64,000 nt of DNA from Bacteroides faecis MAJ27 (GCF_900106755.1 NZ_FNNN01000002.1:62001-126000), one strand, 5' to 3'; counted from the stretch's first letter, positions 36,984-46,432 are shown. A program made the numbers and translations. The notes: generated by a model not told the origin, from the letters alone.

Positions 36984-38303
36984 CTATTTTTTAAGTTGTT
37001 CAATCCATTGCAGCCGGCTCGTATCATAACCACGACGTTCGGCGGCAGTGACCAATTTCTTTTTTATTTCTTCCGTCAACTGCGGGGTACGGCTCAATAT
37101 CCAAAGATATTTATCGGTACTGCTGCCGATAAGGGCATAGTTGTAGTTCTCCTGATCCAGTTCCAACACATAATAGTCAGAATAGAAATTCAGAAAAAAA
37201 GAAACTTTCAGCTTACCGGGCTGCGCGGGATCGGGAATCTTGGCATGTCCGGTGGCTGTCCGGCAAATATCGTAAGGTGAGTTACGCTTGCAACCCCGAT
37301 TCTCTACGCGGATCGTCCCATCGGGACGGAGGATATAAGTGGCAGTCACTTCTGTCAGTCCACGTTCAAAACGATGGTCATACCGGGCGATCTCGTACCA
37401 GAGCCCCATATATCGCTCCAAGTCAAGATGCTCTACCGTATGACGATCCGTTTCTTCAAAAAGCTTCTTGATGGTGGGCACGGAAAAGTGAAATCCGGCT
37501 TCCAGCAAGCGCGTAGGACGTACATTCTGTCCGGCTGTCAGAAAAGAGGCGGCTTCACCATACAGTAAACGAAAGACAGTCTGAGGAACAATAAAAGTAG
37601 TCCAGGCATGATACGCCTTTCCCATCGCGCGTGTAAATGAGAGTTGTGAAACGGATTGAGGAGCAACCAGATTGAAAACACCTCTCAGTTCTTCATTCTC
37701 TATAAAGAAGACCATAGCGCGACAAAGGTCGTGAATGTCTATCCACGGAAAAGGTTGCGTACCCGGCCCTATGGCGGCGGCAACTTTCGTTGCACGCAGC
37801 GGTCGGAGCATCTGCTGCATCGCTCCTCCATCGGGAGAAAGCACGACCCCGAAACGTGTAATAACAAGTCTTGTCGGTTGCGGACAACGTTTCGCTTCCT
37901 TCTCCCACGCATAGCAAAGGTCAGACAGGAAACCATCGCCACGAGTCTGAGTATATTCGTCCGATTCCACCAAAGAAGGATAATAACCTACGGCGGATGC
38001 CGAAATCATCAGTTTCGGTTTGGTTTTGACAGCATTCAAGGCACGGATAATACGGTGTGTCACTGTGATCCGGCTATTGAAAAGTTCTTGCTTATGCTCC
38101 GGTGTCCAACGCTGATTAATGGGAGCGCCTGCCAGATTGATAATGACATCGCAATGCGTCAGCGTCTGAACCAAAAGTCCGGACATACCTTCCCGAAACA
38201 TCGCCCTTCCCAGAGGAATGATCCGGTGTCCACCCTTTTCGGTCAGATAGCTAGAGAGATGTTTGCCTATATATCCGGTGGCTCCGGTCATTGCTATATT
38301 CAT
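36984..38303 (-). CDS. TIGR01777 epimerase fused to a bacterial lipocalin
   Basis: Of 439 residues, the first ~285 form an NAD(P)-binding epimerase of the TIGR01777/SulA-like type: GATGYIGKHL, INLAGAPINQRWTPEHKQEL and later PWIDIHDLCRAM. The last ~150 form a Blc-type lipocalin: LERYMGLWYEIARYDHRFERGL, the classic GxW motif, plus NYALIGSSTDKYLWILSR. Bacterial lipocalins are normally outer-membrane lipoproteins. Here no signal peptide exists, so the lipocalin is cytoplasmic and physically tied to a redox or epimerase domain. A GNAT gene follows. Substrate unknown, but a hydrophobic ligand is implied. Confidence 0.9.
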   Translation of the reverse strand: MNIAMTGATGYIGKHLSSYLTEKGGHRIIPLGRAMFREGMSGLLVQTLTHCDVIINLAGAPINQRWTPEHKQELFNSRITVTHRIIRALNAVKTKPKLMISASAVGYYPSLVESDEYTQTRGDGFLSDLCYAWEKEAKRCPQPTRLVITRFGVVLSPDGGAMQQMLRPLRATKVAAAIGPGTQPFPWIDIHDLCRAMVFFIENEELRGVFNLVAPQSVSQLSFTRAMGKAYHAWTTFIVPQTVFRLLYGEAASFLTAGQNVRPTRLLEAGFHFSVPTIKKLFEETDRHTVEHLDLERYMGLWYEIARYDHRFERGLTEVTATYILRPDGTIRVENRGCKRNSPYDICRTATGHAKIPDPAQPGKLKVSFFLNFYSDYYVLELDQENYNYALIGSSTDKYLWILSRTPQLTEEIKKKLVTAAERRGYDTSRLQWIEQLKK

Positions 38304-38441
38304 CTTGATTCTTCATTTTTTCAACTATACTAGAAAAACGTATTAAAAGCAGAAAAGGTTCTTTTATTATACGAATAAATATTATTCTAATAAATAAACC
38401 TTATCTTTGCACAGACATACAAACTATAAAAACAAAGACTT

Positions 38442-40133
38442 GTGACTAAAATACACATACTTCTAGTTCTATCGATATTCTTACTCTATTCCTGCTATTC
38501 AAGAGAACAGACCGAGGCATCATTCATACAAGTTGAATCCCTGCTAGAAGAACATCCCGACAGCGCATTGCAATTACTTCAAACATTGCCTACACTGCAA
38601 GAGCTTTCTCACAAAGAATCTGCCCGCTATGCCCTACTTTTAGCACGTGCAACAGATAAATGCGAGAAATCACTGCTACCCTGTGATTCATTACTGAATC
38701 TAGCTTTGCGTTATTATGACGACGACGAGAAAGAGCGGGCTGTAGCTTTACTTTATAAAGGACGGTTGGAAATAGAAATAAATAGCCCCAAAGAGGCTAT
38801 TACCCATTTGCAAGAAGCGCTGACCATATTGAAAGACTATCCGAAAGAAATTGAGATCAAACGACATACGCTCAGCTCATTGGGAAATCTTTATTTCGAC
38901 GTAAATTACTATGACGAGGCGTTTAAAGCATATCGGGAACTATATAAATGCTGCATCACAGATAAAGATAAATCTGTTGCATTAAATAGTTTTAGTTTAT
39001 ATTATTGTACACAAGACCAAAAAGATTCGGCAATAATAATCCAACGTAAAGCACTTGACTATGCGTTAGATTCAGGTGACTCTTCTATGATAAGCATATC
39101 CGAATTCAATCTAAGCATTAGTTACGATGAATTTGAAGAAGCAGATTCGGCATTGTATCATGCACGCAATGCCATTAAATGGTTTCCACAAGGAAAGATA
39201 CCAGGAAGTTATTATGGTCATCTTGGAAGCTTATTGTACGAAAGAGGAGAAAATAAAGACTCTGCCATCTATTATCTCAATAAAAATTTAGAAGATACTA
39301 AAAATATAGCAGGTAGAGGCGCTGTTTTATTAAGTTTGTATGATATTGAAAAAGATCTAGGAAACTACAAAGCTGCATCTGCCTATTTAGAAGAACATGT
39401 AGAAATTTTAGATTCTATGTATAGTACAGAACAATACAGCGAGCAACAACAACTCATTAATAAATATAATATCAAAATTCATATTAGGGAAGAGCAAATA
39501 AAAGAGCAACATCGACTTCAGCTCATAATTACACTCTTCATTTTTTCTTGCTTACTTATTATATTGTTCTATCAATACCATATTAACAAAAGAAAAAGAA
39601 TACAACTTCTATATCAACAGAATTTAAAGCAAACCCAATATAAACTATCTTTAACGCAGACTATCATTGAAGATAATCAATCAATAATCAGTTTGCTGCA
39701 AGAAGAACAACGTAATCTGAAACAAGACCAAGCGAATAAGATAGATGAAATACAGGAAAGAGAATCTACAATAGAAAGACTTAGACAAGAAAAGCATGAA
39801 CTGAGAAATTGGTTATTTACCCAAAGTGATATATACAAGAGAATTATCGCCCTTTCGAAACAAGAAGTATCTGACAAAAAAGCAATGAAGGTATTAACAA
39901 ATGCAGAACTAAAGAAACTTCAAAAGACTATTTTCGAAATTTATGCCGATTATATATCATACTTACAAAAAAAGTATCCCAAGTTGACCGAAGAAGATAT
40001 TTTATATCTCTGCCTAAATGAGGCAAAATTACAACCTCTAACTATTGCACTTTGTTTCGGTTATAACAATACGCATCCCATTAACCAGCGTAAATTAAGA
40101 ATAAAAGAGAAAATGAAAGACGAAGAAATGTAA
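38442..40133 (+). CDS. TPR lipoprotein/membrane regulator with C-terminal HTH-like domain
   Basis: The 563-residue protein begins at GTG with a lipoprotein-like signal (LLVLSIFLLYSC, Cys18). TPR-like helix pairs fill residues ~30-340, one membrane segment lies near 357-377 (LIITLFIFSCLLIILFYQY), then a coiled coil (~390-450), and a C-terminal ~100 residues look like a LuxR/HTH-type module (KLTEEDILYLCLNEAK...NTHPINQRKLRIKEKM). This TPR-TM-HTH layout is common in Bacteroides regulators of neighbouring surface genes. A TATCTTTG box (38402-38409) precedes it. The next three genes encode exported proteins and are its likely targets. Confidence 0.85.
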   Translation: MTKIHILLVLSIFLLYSCYSREQTEASFIQVESLLEEHPDSALQLLQTLPTLQELSHKESARYALLLARATDKCEKSLLPCDSLLNLALRYYDDDEKERAVALLYKGRLEIEINSPKEAITHLQEALTILKDYPKEIEIKRHTLSSLGNLYFDVNYYDEAFKAYRELYKCCITDKDKSVALNSFSLYYCTQDQKDSAIIIQRKALDYALDSGDSSMISISEFNLSISYDEFEEADSALYHARNAIKWFPQGKIPGSYYGHLGSLLYERGENKDSAIYYLNKNLEDTKNIAGRGAVLLSLYDIEKDLGNYKAASAYLEEHVEILDSMYSTEQYSEQQQLINKYNIKIHIREEQIKEQHRLQLIITLFIFSCLLIILFYQYHINKRKRIQLLYQQNLKQTQYKLSLTQTIIEDNQSIISLLQEEQRNLKQDQANKIDEIQERESTIERLRQEKHELRNWLFTQSDIYKRIIALSKQEVSDKKAMKVLTNAELKKLQKTIFEIYADYISYLQKKYPKLTEEDILYLCLNEAKLQPLTIALCFGYNNTHPINQRKLRIKEKMKDEEM

Positions 40134-40263
40134 AGTGTGACTACTGATTTCATTATTTCACTAGTTATCAACATATTACAAAACAGGAATGTGACTGCAA
40201 ATATTATTCATCTATACTAATACTCCATACCTTTGCCTCCATAAATCAATAAAAGAATTGAAT

Positions 40264-40650
40264 ATGAAAGCAAAGTTTTTATTTATCTTATTATCGGTAT
40301 TATTTATTATACCAACGAGTGCAGCAATACTAAATAAGCATAAGCACAAAATTCGCCTTACCTCATTTACTCTAAGGAACAAAGCAACAACTCGTTCTCC
40401 TATTGAATTTGATATGGATGTGCAAGAAACCGACAGTTGCCTACAAATCATCTTTCTGTCACCTCTGCCGGATGCAGAAATAACTATTACAGATAAAAAC
40501 GGGAAAACCATAGTTCATGAACCTCCTACCTTCATAAACAAAGGTCAAACATTGTATATAGAAACTCCAAACGGTTATCCTTATACAGTAAAGATTATCT
40601 CTCCCATAATGGATATAACCGGAGATATTGTAGAAGAAGAAAGCGAATAA
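40264..40650 (+). CDS. Secreted DUF3244-like protein
   Basis: The 128-residue protein has a signal peptide (KFLFILLSVLFIIPTSA) and the Bacteroides DUF3244 layout: a beta-sandwich with IIFLSPLPDAEITITDKNGK and a final YPYTVKIISPIMDITGDIV strand. I chose the ATG at 40264; the longer frame begins with TTG. A TACCTTTG box is at 40228-40235, so this gene may start its own transcript with the two lipoproteins that follow. Function unknown. Confidence 0.8.
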   Translation: MKAKFLFILLSVLFIIPTSAAILNKHKHKIRLTSFTLRNKATTRSPIEFDMDVQETDSCLQIIFLSPLPDAEITITDKNGKTIVHEPPTFINKGQTLYIETPNGYPYTVKIISPIMDITGDIVEEESE

Positions 40651-40664
40651 AAAAATAAAAAAAG

Positions 40665-41261
40665 ATGAGACTAAACATTTATTTGATCGGAGCATTCTTC
40701 GGAATGTTTATTCTATCATCGTGCGGGAACGATGATAATGAAACTCCTGCTCCTAAAGATGATTCATGGTATTGGGGATACTTTAAAGGTACTATAAACG
40801 GAAAAGAAATAGCAGTAGAAAATGTAGGACATGGTGATTGGCCAGTTCGTACATCTAAACATATTTTAAACTATTTACCTTCTGAAGAAGATGAGCCTAA
40901 TTCCATAAAAATGAAAACAGTGATAGGAATGTCTACAGGGATAAAATATAGTGAAAACGAATCAATGGGTATAAATATCTTTGATTTATACATGGGAGTA
41001 CGTTATATTACACTTTCTACAAGATCAGATTTCATTTATGATGGAATACAAATAAGTCGAGATACACAAAGCGATGAATATGAAAATAGATATATTCTTT
41101 ATATTCCCAAAAAGGAGAACCCGTTCCGAGCAGAAGTCATCAATCTGACTTATGCAGACGACACTCATCCTATTCTTGAAGTAAAACTTGACGGAGTACT
41201 TTATCGTTTAGATAATCCAAAAGATTCTATTATAATCAATGGTTCTTACGGAACCAGATAA
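40665..41261 (+). CDS. Lipoprotein, DUF5025-like
   Basis: The 198-residue protein has a lipobox (FILSSCGNDD, Cys20) and an acidic linker. The body, WYWGYFKGTINGKEI...YADDTHPILEVKLDGVLYRLD, resembles DUF5025 proteins of Bacteroides as I remember them. An acidic residue next to the lipid Cys suggests surface export. It lies 14 bases after the DUF3244 gene and 38 before the 532-residue lipoprotein. Function unknown. Confidence 0.75.
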   Translation: MRLNIYLIGAFFGMFILSSCGNDDNETPAPKDDSWYWGYFKGTINGKEIAVENVGHGDWPVRTSKHILNYLPSEEDEPNSIKMKTVIGMSTGIKYSENESMGINIFDLYMGVRYITLSTRSDFIYDGIQISRDTQSDEYENRYILYIPKKENPFRAEVINLTYADDTHPILEVKLDGVLYRLDNPKDSIIINGSYGTR

Positions 41262-41299
41262 TTTTTATCTATTACTAACTTTCATAAAAAACATGCATT

Positions 41300-42898
41300 A
41301 TGAAAAAGGTTTTATTAATGCTCGCAAGTGCATTTTTCATGTTTTCGTGTTCTCAAGAGGAAGGAACTTCTCCTATCAATGAGAATACAAGTAATTCACC
41401 CGTATCAGCAACTGCTGATGCACAACTAAAGTTCGCCAAATTACTGTCACAAGCCGCATCCAGCAATGTTGAAGTACGTAGCTTTTTAAAGAAAGAAGCT
41501 TTAGCACAATTCGACAATGACTATGACATTTTCTATCCAATGATTAAAGATAAAAAAGTATTCGGCGATCAAAGTTTCAGAGATGTATTGCTATCCTACT
41601 GCAAAGAAGCAAACGAACTGTCTGAAATAGAACAGTCTCTTCCTCTACTAAATATAATGATTCCGGATTTATCTCTATTCTGGGATTTTAATGCAGCAAC
41701 TTGGGATACAAGCGACAAAGAAGTAGCTGTATTATGCAGAGATGACAAAAACAACACACTGTATGAAAATGGTGAAAACATTGGTAATATGGTAAAAGGA
41801 GATATTCCCGATTTTCCTTGCCTTGTTGTGAAAAACAACGAACGCATGAAAGTTACTAGTATTAATACCAGATCAGGAGAGGCTACTTATGAATTTATAA
41901 GTGACGCTTTTGATGGGAGCAAAAAGGTGCAAACCCGGCATTATGATGCTGACAATGATTTAGAAGCAACCGAAGATTTGAATAAATATGTTAGCAAAGA
42001 TGTAGTAGCCACAGCTATTAACGCCTGGCGAGAATTCAAAAATGTTCCTAATGCCTGCCAAAGAGATTATATTTATTATGGTATTAATAAAACAAATACT
42101 CCCGGAACCTTAAATAGAAATATCAGAGAAAAATTATACCGATTCAGAATTAGTGCTACTGCATTTGGAAGAATTGCAGATGCTGACGGTGATCAAAGAT
42201 TACAAAATTTAACCCAAGCAAAACGCTACCTTTCAAATGAAGAAATTCTTCAAAAGATATGGACGGATGGTAATTTTGAATTCCGTTTCAAATCGTATAT
42301 TGCCGGAGAAACAAATAAAGATGCGATGGAACATAAGCTTGTATTTTCTATAAAGGCAAAAGATGTGTTCTCTATAGAAAAAATACATCTTCATCATAAA
42401 AACGGCACAGCATTCAGACAATCAAAAAATTTCTATTCGGTAGATATCAATAACCTAAGATCAAAATGGATTTACCCAGAACAGCTTAATGCAAATATTG
42501 ACAACAAAGTTTTCATGTTACCATGGGATTTATATAATAAAGCCCTTTCCATTCATATGTATGTTGAGGAATTCGATCCCGATCAAACAATAGAAAAAAC
42601 AGTAACTGTAGTAAATGAATTCACAAACAAAGCCGATTTTTCACTTGAAGGAGGTGGTAGCATAGATAGTGTTAAATTATCTGCCAAATTGGGATATGGC
42701 TTCTCTCATACCACTACCTCGACAAATACCACTACTGTTAAAACTTCAGTCGGTTCTGACGAATTGGGAACTCTTTCCTTCTTCTTCTACGACCCTATTA
42801 TCAGAGCAGAATCTAATAATACCTATAAACTATATGACGTATCTAGCGGTGATGTAACAGCAACAATCTTACCGATTAATCTTATCACTACTAAATAA
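41300..42898 (+). CDS. Large lipoprotein with a pore-forming-toxin-like C-terminal region
   Basis: The 532-residue lipoprotein (MFSCSQEEG, Cys17) has an N-terminal helical region (~40-110), a middle part with no recognised family, and a C-terminal beta-rich segment. That segment (about 435-515) reads VTVVNEFTNKADFSLEGGG, then SAKLGYGFSHTTTSTNTTT. Long alternating Ser/Thr strands around a Gly-rich turn resemble the insertion region of aerolysin/ETX-type proteins. That similarity is by eye and weak. It ends the TPR-associated gene group. A surface toxin, adhesin or binding protein are all possible. Confidence 0.75.
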   Translation: MKKVLLMLASAFFMFSCSQEEGTSPINENTSNSPVSATADAQLKFAKLLSQAASSNVEVRSFLKKEALAQFDNDYDIFYPMIKDKKVFGDQSFRDVLLSYCKEANELSEIEQSLPLLNIMIPDLSLFWDFNAATWDTSDKEVAVLCRDDKNNTLYENGENIGNMVKGDIPDFPCLVVKNNERMKVTSINTRSGEATYEFISDAFDGSKKVQTRHYDADNDLEATEDLNKYVSKDVVATAINAWREFKNVPNACQRDYIYYGINKTNTPGTLNRNIREKLYRFRISATAFGRIADADGDQRLQNLTQAKRYLSNEEILQKIWTDGNFEFRFKSYIAGETNKDAMEHKLVFSIKAKDVFSIEKIHLHHKNGTAFRQSKNFYSVDINNLRSKWIYPEQLNANIDNKVFMLPWDLYNKALSIHMYVEEFDPDQTIEKTVTVVNEFTNKADFSLEGGGSIDSVKLSAKLGYGFSHTTTSTNTTTVKTSVGSDELGTLSFFFYDPIIRAESNNTYKLYDVSSGDVTATILPINLITTK

Positions 42899-43019
42899 AA
42901 GATATAAATACAACATATATAGTTTATAAAATAACACTTAGATTAGATACTTACTGACTATCTATAAGCCATCTATATCAAATAATAAAACTAGACTTTA
43001 ACTTGATATTCAGAACATT

Positions 43020-43060
43020 GTGAAGGAATTTAAACTTTAAAGCAAGATTAAATCCTTCAC
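43020..43060 (+). terminator. Hairpin downstream of the large lipoprotein gene
   Basis: GTGAAGGAATTTAA (43020-43033) pairs with TTAAATCCTTCAC (43048-43060) with one bulge. T-rich sequence follows. It lies ~120 bases after the stop at 42898. The interval from 42899 to 43240 contains no gene I can see. Confidence 0.45.
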
Positions 43061-43246
43061 TCTGTTTTGAATATTTTTATATATCTGTACAAGAAGCAAA
43101 CCTTATATCTTTTTCCTCCGATCACATATAACTATTGTATCGTTAATGCCGAAATATAAGGTAGTACATATTAGAATAAAAGCCAGCCACAACAATACAT
43201 AAAGAACGCTTCACCAACCTTCTATATCAGTAATATTTTCCAGTTT

Positions 43247-43334
43247 CATATATGTGAGCCATTCAGACCATATACGTGAACCGATGAGACCATGCATGTG
43301 AATCTATTGATTCACGTACGTGAAACGAATCTAC
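43247..43334. repeat. Array C: four palindromic units, exact 22-bp period
   Basis: Units beginning CATATATGTGA, CATATACGTGA, CATGCATGTGA and CACGTACGTGA start at 43247, 43269, 43291 and 43313, exactly 22 bases apart. Each core is a palindrome of the type CAyrTAyGTGA, and the third and fourth are flanked by inverted TTCA/TGAA. The unit sequence is unrelated to arrays A, B and D, but the architecture is the same. Confidence 0.8.
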
Positions 43335-43446
43335 ATTACTATCAAAAGATATTAATGTAACATACAAAACTGCTTAATAAACAACACATAGCCTATTAAT
43401 GCAGGTATATCATCCTACAAAAGGAGCCAGAATTCCACTACTTAAC

Positions 43447-43563
43447 AGTGACAATAGAAAAGCAGAGGTCCTTTTATTGTCACTCTATTATCACTACTTA
43501 TTATCACCGTCATGTTATTGGTTAATAAGCTTCTAAGTCTAAAAAGTGATAAGTGATAATAAG
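43447..43563. repeat. Cluster of GTGACA/GTGATA inverted half-sites
   Basis: AGTGACAAT (43447-43455) is mirrored by ATTGTCACT (43476-43484). CTTATTATCAC (43497-43507) is mirrored by GTGATAATAAG (43553-43563). Additional GTGATA and ATCAC half-sites lie between and after them. The motif class (GTGACA) is the one that forms the inverted repeats around the VirE gene at 19.5 and 22.2 kb, and here too it lies next to a 22-bp palindrome array, but without a VirE gene. Confidence 0.6.
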
Positions 43564-43680
43564 AATCACATTAAAATGCCTGGTCCTTCGTCACTTTTTG
43601 TTCAACCGGTTTAGTTTAGTTCTGACTAATAAATATTATATTTGCATGAGAACATTTATAAAATCATAAATAGAGACTAT

Positions 43681-44520
43681 ATGATAGAAGCACCCGAAGC
43701 CCGTTATCTCTGCGAACAACTCACTGAGACAGTTGTAGGAAAAAGAATAACAGATGTATTTATTCAATTCAGCCCTCACAAATTCGCTTGGTTTAACGGC
43801 AATTCCGATGAGTTTGCCGAATGGCTGGTCGGTAAGAGAATAAACGGTGCACAGTCTCAGGGAGGCATGGTAGAGATAACAATAGAAGATAAAGTGCTCG
43901 TACTCACAGACGGAGTAAATCTGCGTTATCTGACTCCGGGGACCAAGCTGCCGGCCAAGCATCAGTTACTTATCGCATTCGAGGATGAAAGCTGCCTGAT
44001 AGCTTCCGTACGGATGTACGGCGGACTCATGTGCTATGACAAGAATGCCGCTACGGGCATGCTTTCCGAATATTACCGGATAGCGAAAAGCAAACCGCAA
44101 GTGATGACAGATACCTTCAGCAAAGAATATTTTCTCGGACTGATTAATGAGGAAGGCGCACAGAAGAAATCTGCCAAAGCTTTTCTTGCAACAGAGCAGA
44201 CTATTCCGGGATTGGGAAACGGTGTATTACAGGACATCTTGTATCATGCCCACATCCATCCGAAGAAAAAAATAGCCACATTAACAGACAAAGAGAAAGA
44301 AAATTTGTTCTATCAAGTAAAGGAGACCATGGACGATATCTACCGGCAGGGCGGACGAAGCACGGAATCGGACCTATTCGGAGCGAACGGCAAGTACGTT
44401 GCTTGCCTCTCTAAAGATACGGCAGGCAAAGCCTGTCCCCGCTGCGGAGAAACCATCGTCAAGGAGAATTATCTTGGCGGTAGCATTTATTATTGCCGTG
44501 GTTGCCAGATATTGGAATAA
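43681..44520 (+). CDS. Fpg/Nei-family protein with atypical N-terminus
   Basis: The 279-residue protein has the Fpg/Nei layout: an N-terminal beta-sandwich, an H2TH helix-turn segment (IPGLGNGVLQDILYHAHIHP) and a C-terminal zinc finger (CPRCGETIV...YYCRGCQ). It should recognise damaged bases. The catalytic N-terminal Pro-Glu of Fpg/Nei is replaced: the protein starts M-I-E-A-P-E, so residue 2 is Ile and Met would not be removed. I chose the ATG at 43681, since the in-frame TTG upstream only adds unrelated residues and overlaps a TATATTTG -7 box (43637-43644). Either a subfamily with another nucleophile or a DNA-binding-only protein. Confidence 0.88.
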   Translation: MIEAPEARYLCEQLTETVVGKRITDVFIQFSPHKFAWFNGNSDEFAEWLVGKRINGAQSQGGMVEITIEDKVLVLTDGVNLRYLTPGTKLPAKHQLLIAFEDESCLIASVRMYGGLMCYDKNAATGMLSEYYRIAKSKPQVMTDTFSKEYFLGLINEEGAQKKSAKAFLATEQTIPGLGNGVLQDILYHAHIHPKKKIATLTDKEKENLFYQVKETMDDIYRQGGRSTESDLFGANGKYVACLSKDTAGKACPRCGETIVKENYLGGSIYYCRGCQILE

Positions 44521-44531
44521 GAACCCAACCA

Positions 44532-45533
44532 ATGACTAAAAGAAAACAGAAAATGAAGAAATTTACCAAGATCAACTACATTCTAACCTTTATATTAGTA
44601 TTCTGCATCGGAGCTACCCTCCCCATCCTGATCGGTAGCAGCCATGTAGACGAGCAGCATTCCGCCAAATCGGAAGTGCCTTATTGCGTCACCCCACCCA
44701 CCGTCCCCGAACAGGTCACCTTTGACGGAGAGACAATCGACCTCCGCCGCTACGACCGTCGTGAGCGGATGGACCGGGAGATGATGGCATTCACCTATAT
44801 GCACTCCACCACTATGCTACTCATCAAGCGTGCCAACCGTTACTTCCCGATAGTGGAACCGATTCTGAAAGCGAACGGTATCCCCGACGACTTCAAATAC
44901 CTGATGGTTATCGAAAGTAACCTCAACAACATAGCCCGTTCTCCCGCCGGTGCAGCCGGATTATGGCAGTTCATGCCCGCTACCGGACGCGAATTCGGAC
45001 TGGAAGTGAATGAAAATGTAGACGAACGTTACCACATCGAAAAAGCAACGGTAGCAGCCTGCAAATACTTCAAACAGGCTTATGCCAAATACGGAGACTG
45101 GATGGCAGTATCCGCTGCCTACAATGCCGGACAAGGACGAATTTCGTCCCAACTCGACCAGCAGCTTGCCAGTCATGCGATGGACTTATGGCTGGTAGAA
45201 GAAACTTCCCGGTATATGTTCCGCCTGCTGGCAGTCAAGGAGATATTCAACAATCCGCAACGATATGGATTCCTGTTGAAAAAGGAACACCTATATCCGC
45301 CTATCCCCTACAAAGAGATCACCGTCAGCACCCCCATCGCCAGCCTGAGCGATTTTGCCAAACAGCAGGGAATCACGTATGCCCAACTTCGGGATGCTAA
45401 CCCTTGGCTGCGCGAACAAAGTCTAAAGAACAGGACCGGAAAAACATACGTTCTCAATATACCGACACAAGAAGGAATGTATTATGATCCAAAGAAAACC
45501 GTGGCATACAACAAGCATTGGGTAATAGATTGA
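44532..45533 (+). CDS. MltD-like lytic transglycosylase
   Basis: The protein has a signal anchor (INYILTFILVFCIGATLPILIG) and an SLT domain with the catalytic Glu in VIESNLNNIARSPAGAAGLWQFMP and AAYNAGQGRI. A short C-terminal LysM-like region (SLSDFAKQQGITYAQLRDANPWL) follows. It would cleave glycan strands of peptidoglycan in the periplasm. Starts at 44532 or 44553 are both plausible. It follows the Fpg-like gene by 11 bases and may share its transcript. Confidence 0.9.
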   Translation: MTKRKQKMKKFTKINYILTFILVFCIGATLPILIGSSHVDEQHSAKSEVPYCVTPPTVPEQVTFDGETIDLRRYDRRERMDREMMAFTYMHSTTMLLIKRANRYFPIVEPILKANGIPDDFKYLMVIESNLNNIARSPAGAAGLWQFMPATGREFGLEVNENVDERYHIEKATVAACKYFKQAYAKYGDWMAVSAAYNAGQGRISSQLDQQLASHAMDLWLVEETSRYMFRLLAVKEIFNNPQRYGFLLKKEHLYPPIPYKEITVSTPIASLSDFAKQQGITYAQLRDANPWLREQSLKNRTGKTYVLNIPTQEGMYYDPKKTVAYNKHWVID

Positions 45534-45574
45534 GAAGCAAGCATTCTATGAATAACAAGTAACTGATTATTCGC

Positions 45575-46426
45575 ATGAGACTGAAAGAAAGAATCCATCA
45601 TTTCCTGCATAACGAAAAACTGAAACATAAGTTATACGTTATCATTTTTGAGTCGGACACTCCTTCGGGAAAGCTGTTCGATGTGATTCTTATCGGTTGT
45701 ATCCTTGCCAGTGTGTTGCTTGTCATTATAGAAAGTCTGAAAGGACTCCCCTCCTGTCTGACCACTCCATTTGTCGTAATGGAATACCTATTTACCGGTT
45801 TCTTTACTTTTGAGTATCTGACACGGATCTATTGTTCTCCCCGTCCCAAGAAATACATCTTCAGTTTCTTCGGTATCGTGGACCTGCTGGCTACCCTGCC
45901 GCTTTATATCGGTTTACTGTTTCCGGGAGCACGCTATCTGCTTATCATCCGCGCATTCCGGCTGATACGGGTATTTCGTGTCTTTAAACTGTTCAACTTC
46001 TTAAACGAAGGCGAACGGCTGCTCACCGCACTGCGGGAAAGCAGTAAAAAGATTGCTGTATTCTTCCTGTTTGTCGTGATACTGGTTACTTCCATCGGAA
46101 CGCTCATGTATATGATAGAAGGGAATATTCCCGGCTCTCAGTTCAACAACATCCCGAACAGCATTTATTGGGCCATTGTCACGATGACTACCGTAGGATA
46201 CGGAGATATCACTCCTGCCACCGGACTGGGAAAGTTTCTTTCAGCATGTGTCATGCTGATCGGCTATACCATCATTGCAGTACCTACCGGCATTGTGTCC
46301 GCCTCTATGATGAAGGACTACAAACGGAGAAGAGACAAAGAATGTCCGAACTGCCATCGTTCCGGACACGAAGACAATGCGAAGTTCTGCAAGTATTGCG
46401 GACATGATTTAAATCCGGACCTGTGA
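45575..46426 (+). CDS. Voltage-gated-type K+ channel with zinc-ribbon tail
   Basis: The 283-residue protein has six membrane helices, an S4-like RAFRLIRVFRVFKLF segment with Arg every third residue, and the K+ filter TMTTVGYGD. The C-terminus carries a four-Cys zinc ribbon (CPNCHRSGHEDNAKFCKYCG). It should form a tetrameric K+ channel in the inner membrane. The tail may assist assembly or sensing; that is inference. It lies 41 bases after the transglycosylase gene. Confidence 0.92.
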   Translation: MRLKERIHHFLHNEKLKHKLYVIIFESDTPSGKLFDVILIGCILASVLLVIIESLKGLPSCLTTPFVVMEYLFTGFFTFEYLTRIYCSPRPKKYIFSFFGIVDLLATLPLYIGLLFPGARYLLIIRAFRLIRVFRVFKLFNFLNEGERLLTALRESSKKIAVFFLFVVILVTSIGTLMYMIEGNIPGSQFNNIPNSIYWAIVTMTTVGYGDITPATGLGKFLSACVMLIGYTIIAVPTGIVSASMMKDYKRRRDKECPNCHRSGHEDNAKFCKYCGHDLNPDL

Positions 46427-46432
46427 TTCAGG

